Shown here piece by piece: positions 48,324 to 59,013 of a stretch of DNA of 64,000 nucleotides. The stretch's first letter is position 1. Each line of letters opens with the position of its first letter. The stretch comes from Neurospora tetraspora. Its lineage: Eukaryota > Ascomycota > Sordariomycetes > Sordariales > Sordariaceae. The DNA lies in NCBI RefSeq assembly GCF_033439725.1, contig NW_026944387.1:682001-746000 (forward strand), read 5' to 3'. The translations under genes and the position numbers were made by a program. The notes beneath the pieces are model-generated. The model was not told where the DNA came from. It did no database searches and saw nothing but the letters and a program-made list of their open reading frames with translations.

Positions 48324-50253
48324 TTTATGTACTAAATAATATTTTAGTTATTAATAGTAAGAAGGCCGACGATAGCCGCCGTTATATACCCCTTATAATA
48401 ATTAATTACTTTTTTATATTTTATAATAATTAATTATTATTGGTCTTTTATAGTACAGTCGATTATACTGGCGTTTAAATTAATTTCGACTAAGTAATTT
48501 TATAAATTTTAAAGAGTAATTTATATTATTTTATATTAGTTATATTATTAGCGCTAATCTTCGAAGACTTTGTTCTTAGTAGTGGATTTAGCGATTAATA
48601 AAATTAAGTTACTACCCTATTCGGTTATTTTAATATTCGTATGTAGTTTTTGTATTCGGAGAAGACCTTCGAATTTATTCCGACCGTTCCCGTCGCTTAT
48701 AGTAACTTTACTTTTCATTGTAACTAAATAGAGGAAATCTGCTACGCTTTATATGTAATTTAATATTATATTTATTTTAATACTATTATTTTAAAATTTA
48801 TCAATTTTATTAGCCGCTTTATTACTTTTAACGGTTACAACTTTTTGGAGATTTAAGAATAATATAAATTAAATTTCTTAATTAGTAATATTATCGCTAT
48901 TTTGTATCCAATTTTTATAATAGTTATTCCGATTATCCTTTTTAATAAATCTAACGCTAAAGCGACGTTTCAAAAAGCGCGTAAAATTACTTTACGTATT
49001 ATTTAATTGTATAGTAATATTAATATTTATAGTAAGGCTAGCGGTAAGGGTAAATTCTACTTATCCTTCGAAAATATAATTAGTATATTCGATAAAGATT
49101 ATTAAGATTTCAATATTAAAATTAATTATTATTTGCGTACAGATATCGAAAAAGTTATTAAAGTATATATAATGAATATTGATATTTATAAGAGGGAGTT
49201 TACGAGTATATATAGTTTTTTATAAAGTAAGTTGGTACGTAGTATTAAAAGTATTTTCGATAGCGCTCTAAAAAAGCATAATAATAATAACCTTGCCTTT
49301 ATTAATAAAATTTTATTAAAAATTACTTTATTAACTATTTAATATTTTAATTATAGTATTAGTCTATTTAGGTAAATAAGTAGTTTGCTAAGTCGCTTAA
49401 ATTATTTATATTGTATTTAGGTAACCCTAATTGAATTTATTATAGGTAAATTTCTTATACGCAAGGTCGAGGTCGTTCGTAAAGTGGAGGTTATTAAAGA
49501 AATTCCGGTTGCCGTTAGAATAGGCAATTTAGATGCTATTTTTAACGTCGTCGTTACCGCCTTCGAGAAGTATAAGCATCTCTTAGAAAATTCTAACTTT
49601 TATTAGGGAGAAGTAGTAGAATAGCTAAAGGTAGAACTATTGGATGTACGCCGAGAGCTTATCGAATTTTAAAAACCTTGTATCCGCTATATTCTTTTAT
49701 TAGCGTTTATTATATACGCGCGCTATATTAACGTCGTACTTAATATTTTTCCTCTTTGTATTATTTATTCTAGCAATATATTATTTCGTAGTACGCTTAA
49801 TTTTATTAATATATTAAATAAATTTAGTAGTATAATTACTTATTTTACTAGTCGCTTCGATACTATACCGATTACTTATTTTTTATATCTTAGTAATATT
49901 ATAGAGGATTAAAGATAGGATAATTCTCCGCTTAGTTGTAAGTGTACGCGTTAAAATCCTCTTAAATTTAATAAGAATAATTTCTAGCATAATAATAACG
50001 TTAATATTCGCTCGTTTCGTTGCGGTTATTATTAGGGATTTCTTCCGTCTTTATTATTTCTACTAATTATTTATTATTTTTTTAATTTTTGTATTAGAAT
50101 ATTTTAATTGTTAAAAATAATTATTGGTAGTTAAGGGTTATATAGAATATAAAAAGGATAGTTCGTTAATAGTAAGGAAAGTAATAATTCTTATTTTCTA
50201 TTTTGTATTTAGTAATAATTTTAGTAGATAGTAAATACTCTTCTCCTTTCGTC
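48324..50253 (+). pseudogene. Extra ORF (ORF3) of element 1, 3' part
   Basis: Continues the host element after the nested insertion. A clearly coding-like stretch lies at about 49,430-49,670 (EFIIGKFLIRKVEVVRKV, EVIKEIPVAVRIGNLDAIFN, TAFEKYKHLLENSNFY, LKVELLDVRRELIEF), with only TAG/TAA interruptions. Another follows at about 49,790-50,050 (NFINILNKFSSIITYFTSRF, CKCTR, SFRCGYY). The charged, helix-prone central part and Cys pairs near the end could suit a nucleic-acid-binding or gag-like protein. No family recognised. It ends at the polypurine tract before the 3' LTR. Confidence 0.5.
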
Positions 50254-50263
50254 AAGGGGGAAA
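50254..50263 (+). other. Polypurine tract of element 1
   Basis: AAGGGGGAAA directly abuts the 3' LTR start at 50,264, the expected plus-strand primer site. Confidence 0.8.
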
Positions 50264-50621
50264 TATTATAGGATATTCCAAGTAAGTGCTTAAATACTCT
50301 ATTTTATTTTAGTATATATTTTATTAAGCGTGGGACTATTTTGTCGAGTAGGATATATTATATAAGAGTACTTTCCCTATTAACTTCCGTTAAAGTCAAT
50401 TAGATTATTAATTTATATTATATCAACCTAACGTCTATCTTACTTATATTTTATAAAATCGTATACGAGGTCTTAAGTTAAGGCTCTCGATAATATTTAT
50501 TTTTAATTTCCTTTAATAAAATTATTGTTAACCGTTATATACTATTGCTCTATCTAGCAACTAGTTGCTTACTCTATTATTCTGTATTAGCATCACTTAT
50601 GAAGTATCGCTTCGCGTAACA
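50264..50621 (+). repeat. 3' LTR of element 1 copy B
   Basis: 358 bases ending GCGTAACA, followed by the target duplication ACAAG. More RIP changes in its first third than the 5' LTR, fewer in its last ~90 bases. Confidence 0.93.
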
Positions 50622-50691
50622 ACAAGCCTAGTAGTAGACTACTCGGTCTTCAAGCTTGGATAGTGATCGTCATCCAAATCTTTATAACGTA

Positions 50692-50743
50692 CCATATAAA
50701 CTCGCGAAATTGGGATTAGGGAATACAATAGGTAGGCACATAT
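50692..50743 (+). repeat. Left terminal inverted repeat of the pogo-like element
   Basis: Matches the reverse complement of 53,689-53,740 with four transition differences. Preceded by the TA target. Confidence 0.9.
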
Positions 50744-51828
50744 CAGCACAGATTTAAGCATATAATATAATATATATACCAACTATACCCTCTGTGAAGG
50801 AGGGTAAAATCTGGCGCCCTACTCTCTAATGCCTTAATTCTTATACTCTAACTTTCGTACCCTAATTTTTACCTACCCTTTAAATTCCCCGCTTCCTCCT
50901 TTGTAGAACTCGTTATTGTTGTTATTGGTATTAAGGTTTTCGCTATCTTTATTACTGTTGCTATAGATTAGAGATCTTTATTAGCAATAGTACTAGTAGG
51001 GGTACTAGTAGGGGTACTAATACTCCCGCCGCTATACCCTTTATAAGAAAATATCGTTAATAAAAAGTACAGTCCTAAATTAAAGTAGTATAAAATTAGG
51101 GTTATTAAACGTAAGGCCCCTATTAAGAAGAAATAGCGAAGTTATTCCTATAAATTGAAGATTTAGGTTAGTTTAAATCTATATGGTATAGGCTATTTAA
51201 TAGACGAACTAATTATTAATTATTGTAGGTTATTACATATTTAGTATAAATTAAATTACTTCCCAATAATAATTAGTAGCGTTAATATATACAACCCCGC
51301 TTAAGAGTAAAAGTATTCGACAACGAATACCCTTTCAATAGTAATTACGATATTTATTATTACGAAGTAGCCCTATTCTATAGCGTACCTAAATTAAATA
51401 TATATTGCTAGTAGAGGAAGAGGGATTATATATTCCTTAATTTAATACGCGAGGGTATACTTATATAGTTAGCAATAGAGTAGAAGTTGTATAAAGAATT
51501 TTGGATAACGAAATAGAGTAACGGCTTAATTACAATAATTTAATTTCGCTAATATTCTATATAATTTTTGTGGAGATTTATCCGGAATAAATAACGTTAG
51601 AGGAATTTTGTTTCTTACGAAGTTAATTTAGTAACTTCTTATTACGGTACTATATATTTAATCGAAGGATTATATATTAAGTTTAGAGACTATTAGCCGA
51701 ATTGTATGTTAAAGTAAACTTATTTTTGAAGTAAGTTTATATATTTATATGTTTATATATTAGTGTTATTGTTCTTCGTATTTCTATTTCTTTATGAAAA
51801 ATTTTATTAAGAAAGACCTAGATATTAT

Positions 51829-51896
51829 TATAGAAGATTTAGAAATTGTTGGTGAAGATTTAGAGATTGTCGGTGAAGATTTAGAGATTATCGGAG
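51829..51896 (+). repeat. Three-unit 21-bp tandem repeat
   Basis: GAAGATTTAGARATTRTYGGT occurs about three times in tandem, encoding EDLEI(V/I)G units. It lies inside the transposon, ahead of the transposase core. Confidence 0.75.
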
Positions 51897-51959
51897 GCTA
51901 ATTGGTTTAATTTATAGGTTTATTAAGTATAATAGCTAGCTTACTATATTTAGTATACG

Positions 51960-53000
51960 TACCTGATTTCTTTTCTATATTATCATGAATTTCGACGAGA
52001 TCCCCCTCCCTTTCGAATATTTCAATAACTATATTTATAAAATGAAGGGTAGTAAATTTATTATAGGTAAGATTAGTCGAAGTGGATAGAGTAAGCGGTA
52101 AGTCATTTTAATTCTATTTATTTTTATTGATTGGGTGTATTATTTTAAATTAATTATTATTTTTTATAGAGAAGGTACTTTTGATAAAATTATTAAGAAG
52201 AAAGTTTTCTATATTTAAAATATAGAGGTATAATTTAATAAAGTAACGTATTAGAACAAATAGTTATTATTTAATTGGTTTAATAATGAGTTCGCTCTTA
52301 TTATTAGGGATAATATTAAGTAAGAGTTTTTATTAGTTATGGATGTATACTTATTTTATAATACCTAGCAAGTATGTAATAAGCTTAGGAATGAGATGCT
52401 TTATAAAGTGGTACTAGTTATAATTCTTAGTAGCTTTACTAGCCTCTTCTAGCCTCTTAATATAGTAATTAATTCATTATTTAAGAAATTATTAAGGGAA
52501 GAGATAGAGTTAGTAATGAAGGATTGGGAGGAGGATAACCTGGGTAAATAATAGTCTATTTTTAATAAGAGAATTATAGTTATTTATATCGCTTTAAAGT
52601 ATTGGAAAACTTTATAGATTAATAAAAAGGCTATAGTAATAAAGTCTTTTAAAGATAACGGTATAGCCGTTCTTCTAGACGGATTAGAAAATTATTTTAT
52701 TAATATTAAAGAGATCGATAGAAATATATTCGATTGGGCCAATTGGAAGTACGTTATTGATATTATAAGAGGATTTAACGATTTTGAAGTTATCCTTAAA
52801 GGCGAGGATAATTATAACCTTTATTATATTAAAGAGGCAGCTAAAGGTAGTGGTTTTGGTAGCATGTTTAAGAAGGATATGGTGGTATAATATACAAGAA
52901 GGAGATTATCTTTATATAGTAATAAGGATGTGCTTTTTATTCGTTTAAGAGTTTATAAATAGGGACGATAAGAATAATAAGAATAATAGTAATAATAGTA
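51960..53000 (+). pseudogene. Degraded DDE transposase of the pogo-like element
   Basis: Begins near the ATG at 51,985 (MNFDEIPLPFEYFNNYIYKM). It runs through text corresponding to the DDE catalytic core (Asp in MDVY; QPLN at the conserved QPLD site) to a C-terminal block (IFDWANWKYVIDIIRGF, FEVILKGEDNYN). Stops and frame breaks are frequent. A further coding-like stretch at 53,220-53,400 (LDFLTAFITNLIKVGSFIGY, YLWDDDVIGIFNELLGVWVI) is not assigned and could be extra cargo. Confidence 0.7.
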
Positions 53001-53688
53001 ATAATTAGTAGTCTAGATAATAGTAATTAAATTTTATTATTAACTTCGTTATCCTTAAAAGAATTAATATCGTTAATATATTTAACGATATTAATATATA
53101 TAAAAGTAATACTTTTAATTTCCTACTACTAGCGTACTACTTTAAGGCAGTTATCCTATTTATATTAGTACTTGCTTAATTTAGTTATATAATAGTAAAT
53201 ATTATTAATACTTTAAAATTTAACCTCGAGCTCGATTTTTTAACGGCTTTTATTACGAACTTAATTAAAGTAGGTTCGTTTATAGGCTATATTTATGAGT
53301 GTAAGGCCTTTTAGTACGTTAGGAAATAAGGGTATTTATGGGACGACGACGTAATCGGTATATTTAACGAGTTGTTAGGAGTTTGGGTAATCGTTGGTAA
53401 CGTTTATAAATAGGGTAAGGGAATTAAATAGATAGTTTTAATACTAAGGGGTTTGTTTATTTATAGACGAGGTTGATATTGCTAAGGATTAGTTTTATCT
53501 TTGCTATAGTTAGATTGTTGGGATTCGGTTGTATGGAAAGGTTATAGGGGGAAAAGATAAGGGGTAAAAGATAGGGTAAAGATAGAGTATAATAATTTCG
53601 AATTTATAGTGCTCCGGGGTGGCAATATGTCTCCCCCACCTAAGTTGGCGGGCATATATATACCTGGCATCGGACAGAAAAATGGCAT

Positions 53689-53740
53689 ATATGTGCCTAC
53701 CCATTGCATTCCCTAATCCCAATTTCGCAAGTTTATACGG
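53689..53740 (-). repeat. Right terminal inverted repeat of the pogo-like element
   Basis: Inverse partner of 50,692-50,743, followed by the TA target. It has three G where the left copy has A, and one T where the left has C. Confidence 0.9.
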
Positions 53741-53742
53741 TA

Positions 53743-54595
53743 GAGTTCGAAGTAAATAGCATAAACAAAAGTCAAGATGCTCTGCAATATCTCCCGTCAT
53801 TACTAAACCAGAGTTCTGCCTTCTTCACGCATATGTGAAACTCACATCGTGCCTCGGGTTATGCGGGTGATCTCAACCCGCAGTGTCTGGACCGTGACTC
53901 GATTGCTGTTCACATGCCACTGCACCTTGAAAAGCAATTTACATAGCAGAAGGCACACTGTACAAGAGAACATGGCACAGAGGGAGCTTGGGACTGTTGA
54001 GGAAGGAACGAAGCCATTCCCAAGGTTAAGCTGGCTGCAGTGGCTGCTTGCGCCTGCCTGCGCCTGCCTGCCTGGCCACGAGAGAAGAGTCATATAAACC
54101 CATGGCCCCCCAGCCTTTTGGCCAGTCTCTTCTTCTCCGGAATCAAGTACTTTACCACGTTTTTGGATGAACACATCTTTTGCTTACATCTTTGGTCATC
54201 ATCACACCTTCCGGTCCAAGAATAGCCCGATCAGCCCGGCCGATTGGAAAACGTCAAACTTCTCCTCCCGTCGGTTACCGTTCGGCCGAATGCTGCCCCC
54301 GCACCGCGCGCCGTCAAGCACGTCAAGACCGATCTTCCTTTCTTGATACGCCCTGTCAAGCTAATACAATATCTCCCATTTCTTCACTCGCCTCCACTAG
54401 TGGCAACTGAGTCCCTTGATCTTCTTCATCTGGCTTCCGAGTCTTGAGCAAGTCCATACGACCAAAGCCGTTAGCCATCAGGACAACCTACCTGGACGAA
54501 AGACTCTCACAACAATAACAACAACAGCCCCAGACAATCAACTCACCTGGACTGAAGACACTCACCCCATCCGTCCGCAACAAACAACTTACAAC
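53743..54595. other. Upstream region of the DapA-like gene
   Basis: Composition returns to normal at about 53,790. CA-rich leader sequence (54,500-54,595) precedes the start codon. The frame of the next gene stays open up to 54,416 but that part lacks family character. No other gene seen. Confidence 0.4.
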
Positions 54596-55726
54596 ATGAT
54601 GACCCCCCCAGTCGACATTCAATACCACAACCACAACAACAACCCGGCCCCCCCTGTCCCAGCCTCCGGTATCTGGGTCCCCACCATAACCCTCTTCGAC
54701 CCCAAACTCGACACCGTCGACCTCCAGGCCCAAGCTAAGTACTTCCGCTATCTCTCCTCCCCAAAAATCGGTCTCGCGGGGTTTTTAGTCCTCGGCACCA
54801 ACGCCGAGACCTTCCTCCTCACTCGCCAGGAACGTTACGACCTGCTCTACTGCGCCCGCACCTCCGTCCCCCCTGGGTTTCCCATCATGGCGGGCGTGTC
54901 GGGCCACAGCACGGCGCAAGTGCAGGGTTATATTGCCGATGCCGTTGAGGCCGGAGCGGATTACGTGCTTGTGCTACCGCCAGGGTATTTTGGACCGAAG
55001 GGACCACGGGGAGGGGAAGAAATGATCGAGAATTTTTTTGATGACATTGCGAAGTTTTCAAAGTTGCCGGTGCTGATAGAGAATTTCCCGGCGGTGTGTA
55101 ATGGGATCGATCTCAGCAGTGAGCTGATAATCAAACTGGCGAATCGGCACAAGGGCAAGATTGTGGGGACCAACTTGATGTGCGGGAGCGTGGGGAAGAT
55201 TACGCGGTTGGCGAAGGAGTTCAGCCCCTGGAAAAAGGAGTTTGCGATTTTTAGGGGGCAGAGTGACTACTTGATTGGCGGGTTGGCGGCGGGTTCGAGC
55301 GGGTGTATTGCGGCTTTTGCGAATGTGTTGCCTTGGGCGACGGTGCTGAACTATAACGACTGGGTGACGGGGGAGGAGAAGAATATTCAGAAAGACAGGG
55401 AGGCCGCACTGCGGAGGAGTGGCATCCTGGCTAAGGTGGAGGAACTTCTTAAGGCTGATGGGATTGCCGCGGTCAAGTTTGCTGCTAGCTTGTATACGGG
55501 GTGGAGGGCAGGTGTGGTCAAGGGGGATGGAAAGTATCCTTTGTCGAGGAACGGTTATAAGGGTATGGAGCTGTTTAAGCCGAGGAAGCCGTATCCGGAT
55601 ATCAGCCTGGAGACAAAGCAGAAGATTTGGGTGGCGGTTAACTGGGCGTTTGGGATGGAGAGGGATCCTATTGCGGATGGGGATTTGTTGGACCGAGAAA
55701 AGGCTGAGAAGATCCGAAGGTCGTGA
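54596..55726 (+). CDS. DapA/HOGA-family (dihydrodipicolinate synthase-like) protein lacking both catalytic residues
   Basis: A single exon of 376 residues from the ATG at 54,596, which follows a CA-rich leader. The TIM-barrel aldolase family signature is clear: WVPTITLFD (27-35), LGTNAET (66-72, the GTTGE substrate loop), MAGVSGHST, YVLVLPPGYF (123-132), and FRGQSDYLIGGLAAGSSGCIAAFANVLP. In active members the Schiff-base Lys lies in an I-K-E/T-K-L motif and the proton-relay Tyr in Y-N-x-P. Here they read GTNL (Asn193) and IENFP (Glu162). The protein should therefore not form the usual pyruvate Schiff base, and may be a pseudoenzyme or act by another chemistry. Related fungal enzymes include the L-threo-3-deoxy-hexulosonate aldolases of galacturonate breakdown. 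Cytosolic, no signal peptide seen. Confidence 0.82.
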   Translation: MMTPPVDIQYHNHNNNPAPPVPASGIWVPTITLFDPKLDTVDLQAQAKYFRYLSSPKIGLAGFLVLGTNAETFLLTRQERYDLLYCARTSVPPGFPIMAGVSGHSTAQVQGYIADAVEAGADYVLVLPPGYFGPKGPRGGEEMIENFFDDIAKFSKLPVLIENFPAVCNGIDLSSELIIKLANRHKGKIVGTNLMCGSVGKITRLAKEFSPWKKEFAIFRGQSDYLIGGLAAGSSGCIAAFANVLPWATVLNYNDWVTGEEKNIQKDREAALRRSGILAKVEELLKADGIAAVKFAASLYTGWRAGVVKGDGKYPLSRNGYKGMELFKPRKPYPDISLETKQKIWVAVNWAFGMERDPIADGDLLDREKAEKIRRS

Positions 55727-56022
55727 TCGCAAGAAGGGAATACAGCCGAGATGAGTAACAGACGGCTGGAGGATTGTACTGGATAACCTTCGTTTTTCAG
55801 CGGTCATCAGCGTACCAAGCTTTGGCAATTTGATGTAGCCAACGGTTGATGACAGACGTAGAAGCAAATGACTTTTCCTATCCTTACCCGTATATCGTAT
55901 CTATAAACTTACCTTGGACATGAAAGCACACAAGTGACTTCGACTTTACATTACCAAGCCCATCCCACTGGCATCATCTGTCTCTCCTCTTTCCTCCCCC
56001 CAATCCCCATCAAACCTCCACC

Positions 56023-59013
56023 TTACCACCTCCTCCCCAAATCAACCTCCCTCACCAGCCTCATCTTCTCATCATCCCCCTTCCCCACCCCCTCCGCACC
56101 CACAAACCCACCCACCGCCTCCCTGACCACCCCCTCCCAAAACCCGCCCACAACCCCCTTCAACTCCCCCGTCTGCTTAAAGTCCGGGAAAGCATTAACC
56201 TCCAACAACCACGCCGTGTTTCCCTCACCATCAGCATCAGCATCGACCAGGAAATCAAGTCCATAAACCTCAAACGCCTGTTCCATCGGCTGGAAATGAA
56301 TCATCATTCCCCTAGCGGCAGCCTCGAATAATTCACCCGTGACTTGGCAAATCTGGTCCCAGATTTCTTCCGCTTTGGCCTGGGGGAAGTGGACGGGCGA
56401 AAGGGTGGGAAGGTCCCAGAAGCGGTGGACGGAGTTTTCGGCTGCGTTGGGGGAGAGATATGTTTGGAGGCAGGTGTTTGTTAGGTGGGCTGAGAGGTCC
56501 ATCTCGGTGGGTTCGGCGTCGGGGTTGGGGTCGGAGGGGTCAGAGGAGAAAGAAGTGGGAGCCGTGGGCGGGGTGTAGGGAGTACCGGCGAAAAGGGCCA
56601 GCATATCTTTGTACACGTAGACTTTGAGCGCACCGATGGCGAGGACGTACACCCTTATGTGGAACTTGCGGTTTTGGAGTTCCGGGAGGAGGAGAGGGGG
56701 GTGGATGTAGGGTTGGGCGATGAAGTGGCGGAGGTGGGAGGTGTTGATGTTTGCGTTGGCGTCGGAGTCGGAGTCTGCGTCGTTGTCGTTGTCGTTGTCA
56801 TCCTTTTGGGTAGCTTCGCCGGCGTCGGAGTTGGAGTTGTTGTCGTCTTCGTCCTCGTCTTCGAAATCGGATTCGGATTCGACTTCCCAACCGTCAAAGA
56901 TGGATTGGAGCTCTTCCATCGTGCTAAACAACCGAATCCCCTGTCCACGATCACTCATACTCGGCTTCAGAATCCACCATTCCACTTTTTCTGGGTTTCC
57001 CCCCTCAATGAGCTGGTCATTCTTCTCCAAGCTAGCGCGCAGGTCGAATGCTTCGACGAGGGAATCATCCAAAAACTCGGCGTAATCGACTTCGAACGCT
57101 TCCGCCCTTTTAACGTGCGTCTTGAGCGCGGAAGAAGGGTGCTTGGCGACCCAGTTCTCGACTGTGGAAGACAAAAAGTGTTTGCGGATGAGCGCTTTGC
57201 GGATGATGTAGCTGTTGATGAGCGTGGTGGTGGGGTGGGACAGGGCGTGGTCGAAGTCGATTGTTTCGTAGGGGGTTATTTGGAGGATTTTGGCTTCCGC
57301 AGAAGGGACGAGCGAGGAGAGATGGATTTCGAGGTCGTCTTTGTTGGAGGGGGTGAAAGGGGAGGGGAGGAGGGTGTATGACGAAGAGGGGAGGAGTTTT
57401 TGGAGGGCGGAGAGGATCAGGGGTTGAACGTAGGCGTCTTGGTAGTCGATTAGGGCGTAGAGGTGGTCTTTGCAGTTGGAGTTGGTGGTGGACGATTCCC
57501 TGATGGGGAGGTTGGTCAACTCGGTCTTAGTAGCCGAGGAGGGAGTCTCAAGAGGAGGCCTGTATCCAAGCTGCTTGTTAGGATCGTGACCGCCAGTACA
57601 AGTAAAGAAAGAAGCACACAATCTCATAGTGACAGTAGTGAGCCAGATCAAGAACCTTCTTGTCTATTTCACCTTTCTATGCTCTATCTGATTAGATAGT
57701 TAGGTAGTAATTCATTAACTCTTCTTGATCATCAACTGTGCCGTCGTTGCCGTAGTTCTGTCGTTTCCCATGTCTCATAACCAACTGTTGTCGTTCCTCT
57801 CATGAAAGCGCCGTGTCTCTTCTCATCACGCCAAAATAAAAACCAAACGCGAAGCCAACGCAAACCAAACACGCGCAAACTTACAGCTGCAACTCTTTGC
57901 CATGCAAATTCTCGGCCGTATTCCAAAAGTTGGCCTTGAGCGGGGTGACACTGTGACCATCATCGTTAGCAACCATCCCCCCAATCCCTCTCTCTCTCTC
58001 CTCTCTCAATACTTGAAAACTCACCTGGTATGCCCCTCCTTAACCGCCCACCCATCATTCCCCGGCGGCGCCTCCTCCACACTCTTATAAACATCCGTAA
58101 ACCTCGGACTCCACTTAAAGTGCTTATGGGTATGCAACCCTCCTCCCCTTCCACCCCTCTTCCCAATCGCCTCCCCCCCATCCGTCTCCGCGCGTCCGGC
58201 CTCCCCACCCTCTCTAATCCGTTCCTCATCCTCCTCCTCGCCATATACTGACCCTTCCACTTCCTCAAAACAGCTGCCCGCCCCCCAATAATTCTGCAAC
58301 ATGGGCGTATACAACACCTTGCCCTCTTCTAGTTTTTCCAACAACGGCACGTTGACACTATACAGATCCACGCTCCCATCTTCCGGCCACTGCTTCCACA
58401 ACGCCTCAATCACGCGCACCGATTGCCGAGAAGCCTTGGCGATGATAGCCGGGTCGTGGTTGCGGTTGAAGAAGGCGTAGCTAAGTGCGATAGCGCGACG
58501 CTTGCACACCGCGGCTTCCAGCGCGCCGCCGAGGGTTCCCGAAGAAAGGGCGAACACAGCCGTGGTGTTACGTCCGTAGTTGGGACCGGACACCACGAGG
58601 TCGATGGGGCCGCGGTCTTGGAAGAAATGGTAAAGGCCGATTTGCACGCACGAGGCGGGCGTGCCGTCGACGAGGATCCATTCTTCGGTTCCGGGCACGG
58701 TGGAGGGGCGGGGGTGGGTGGAGCCGTGGTCGGTTACGTTGACCGCCGTGGTCTCGGTTTTCTCAGGGGAGGAGTCGGAGACGAGAGCGGTGGTCAGGCC
58801 GGCGGCCGGGGAGGACGCGGGGGGAGGGCGGTAGTAGAGCGGCTTGACGGTTTGTCCGATCATGTGGGCTTTGCCGATCCAGGAGCGTTGGGTGTGCGGC
58901 AGGCAGACGGAGACGATGTGCCCTGCGGCTTGCAGGTCGCGGACGAGGGAGTGGACGTAGGGGGACGAGTGGGGGGAGGGAGGCCCGTCGTCGTTGACTA
59001 CGAGGATGTGCAT
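56023..59013 (-). CDS. pby1: PBY1-type fusion: SurE-like nucleotidase plus tubulin-tyrosine-ligase (ATP-grasp) domain
   Basis: Three exons on the minus strand, 59,013-58,025, 57,950-57,885 and 57,559-56,023, give 863 residues. Exon 1 is a SurE phosphatase fold starting MHILVVNDDG (metal-binding D8/D9), with LVDGTPASCVQ and VSGPNYGRNT. Exon 2 supplies the SurE end (SVTPLKANFWNTAENLHGKEL). Exon 3 is a TTL/ATP-grasp domain: YALIDYQDAYVQPLI, WWILKPSMSDRGQGI (about 541-556), KFHIRVYVLAIG and AWLLEVNAFPDFKQTG near the end. Splice sites are GTGAGT/CAG and GTAAGT/CAG with CTAAC. The second intron is long (325 bases). The same fusion is yeast Pby1, a P-body-associated protein whose substrate is unknown. 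An acidic D/N/E insertion (about 578-625) interrupts the ATP-grasp fold. The frame extends upstream to 59,121, but family alignment favours 59,013. Confidence 0.9.

Larger units (their letters stand above)
30916..50621 (+). mobile_element. Complete LTR retrotransposon, Ty3/gypsy chromovirus (element 1, copy B), with nested insertions
   Basis: Two LTRs of exactly 358 bases (30,916-31,273 and 50,264-50,621) begin TGTTAT/TATTAT and end TAATA/TAACA. A perfect 5-bp target duplication ACAAG flanks the element (30,911-30,915; 50,622-50,626), and a polypurine tract AAGGGGGAAA precedes the 3' LTR. The inside reads gag, protease, RT, RNase H, integrase, chromodomain, then an extra ORF region, all on the plus strand and all broken by RIP stop codons. 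Removing the nested element (40,202-48,323) and the 385-base insertion at 33,464 leaves about 11.2 kb, long for this group. The element is dead, but its ends are fully resolvable. Confidence 0.93.
50692..53740 (+). mobile_element. Pogo/Tigger-like (Tc1-mariner superfamily) DNA transposon, RIP-degraded
   Basis: 52-bp terminal inverted repeats (50,692-50,743 and 53,689-53,740) differ at only four positions, all transitions. They start CC(A/G)TATAAACT and include GCGAAATTGGGATTAGGG. Both ends are flanked by TA (50,690-50,691; 53,741-53,742), the target of Tc1/mariner elements. The plus-strand interior carries a decayed DDE transposase: MDVYLFYNTQQVCNKLRNEM near 52,339, then FTSLFQPLNIVINSLFKKL near 52,440-52,490 (the family's QPLD...NKPFK block), then KSFKDNGIAVLLDGLE. 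At 3,049 bp it is longer than typical Fot1/pogo elements. Confidence 0.85.

Noticed and set aside
56659-57381. 240-residue plus-strand Val/Gly-rich ORF
   Set aside because: Antisense shadow of the Asp/Asn/Ser-rich part of the PBY1-like gene.
57902-58090. Separate SurE and tubulin-tyrosine-ligase genes with a short ORF between
   Set aside because: Frame-preserving splice sites and the 66-base middle exon join both into one PBY1-type gene.
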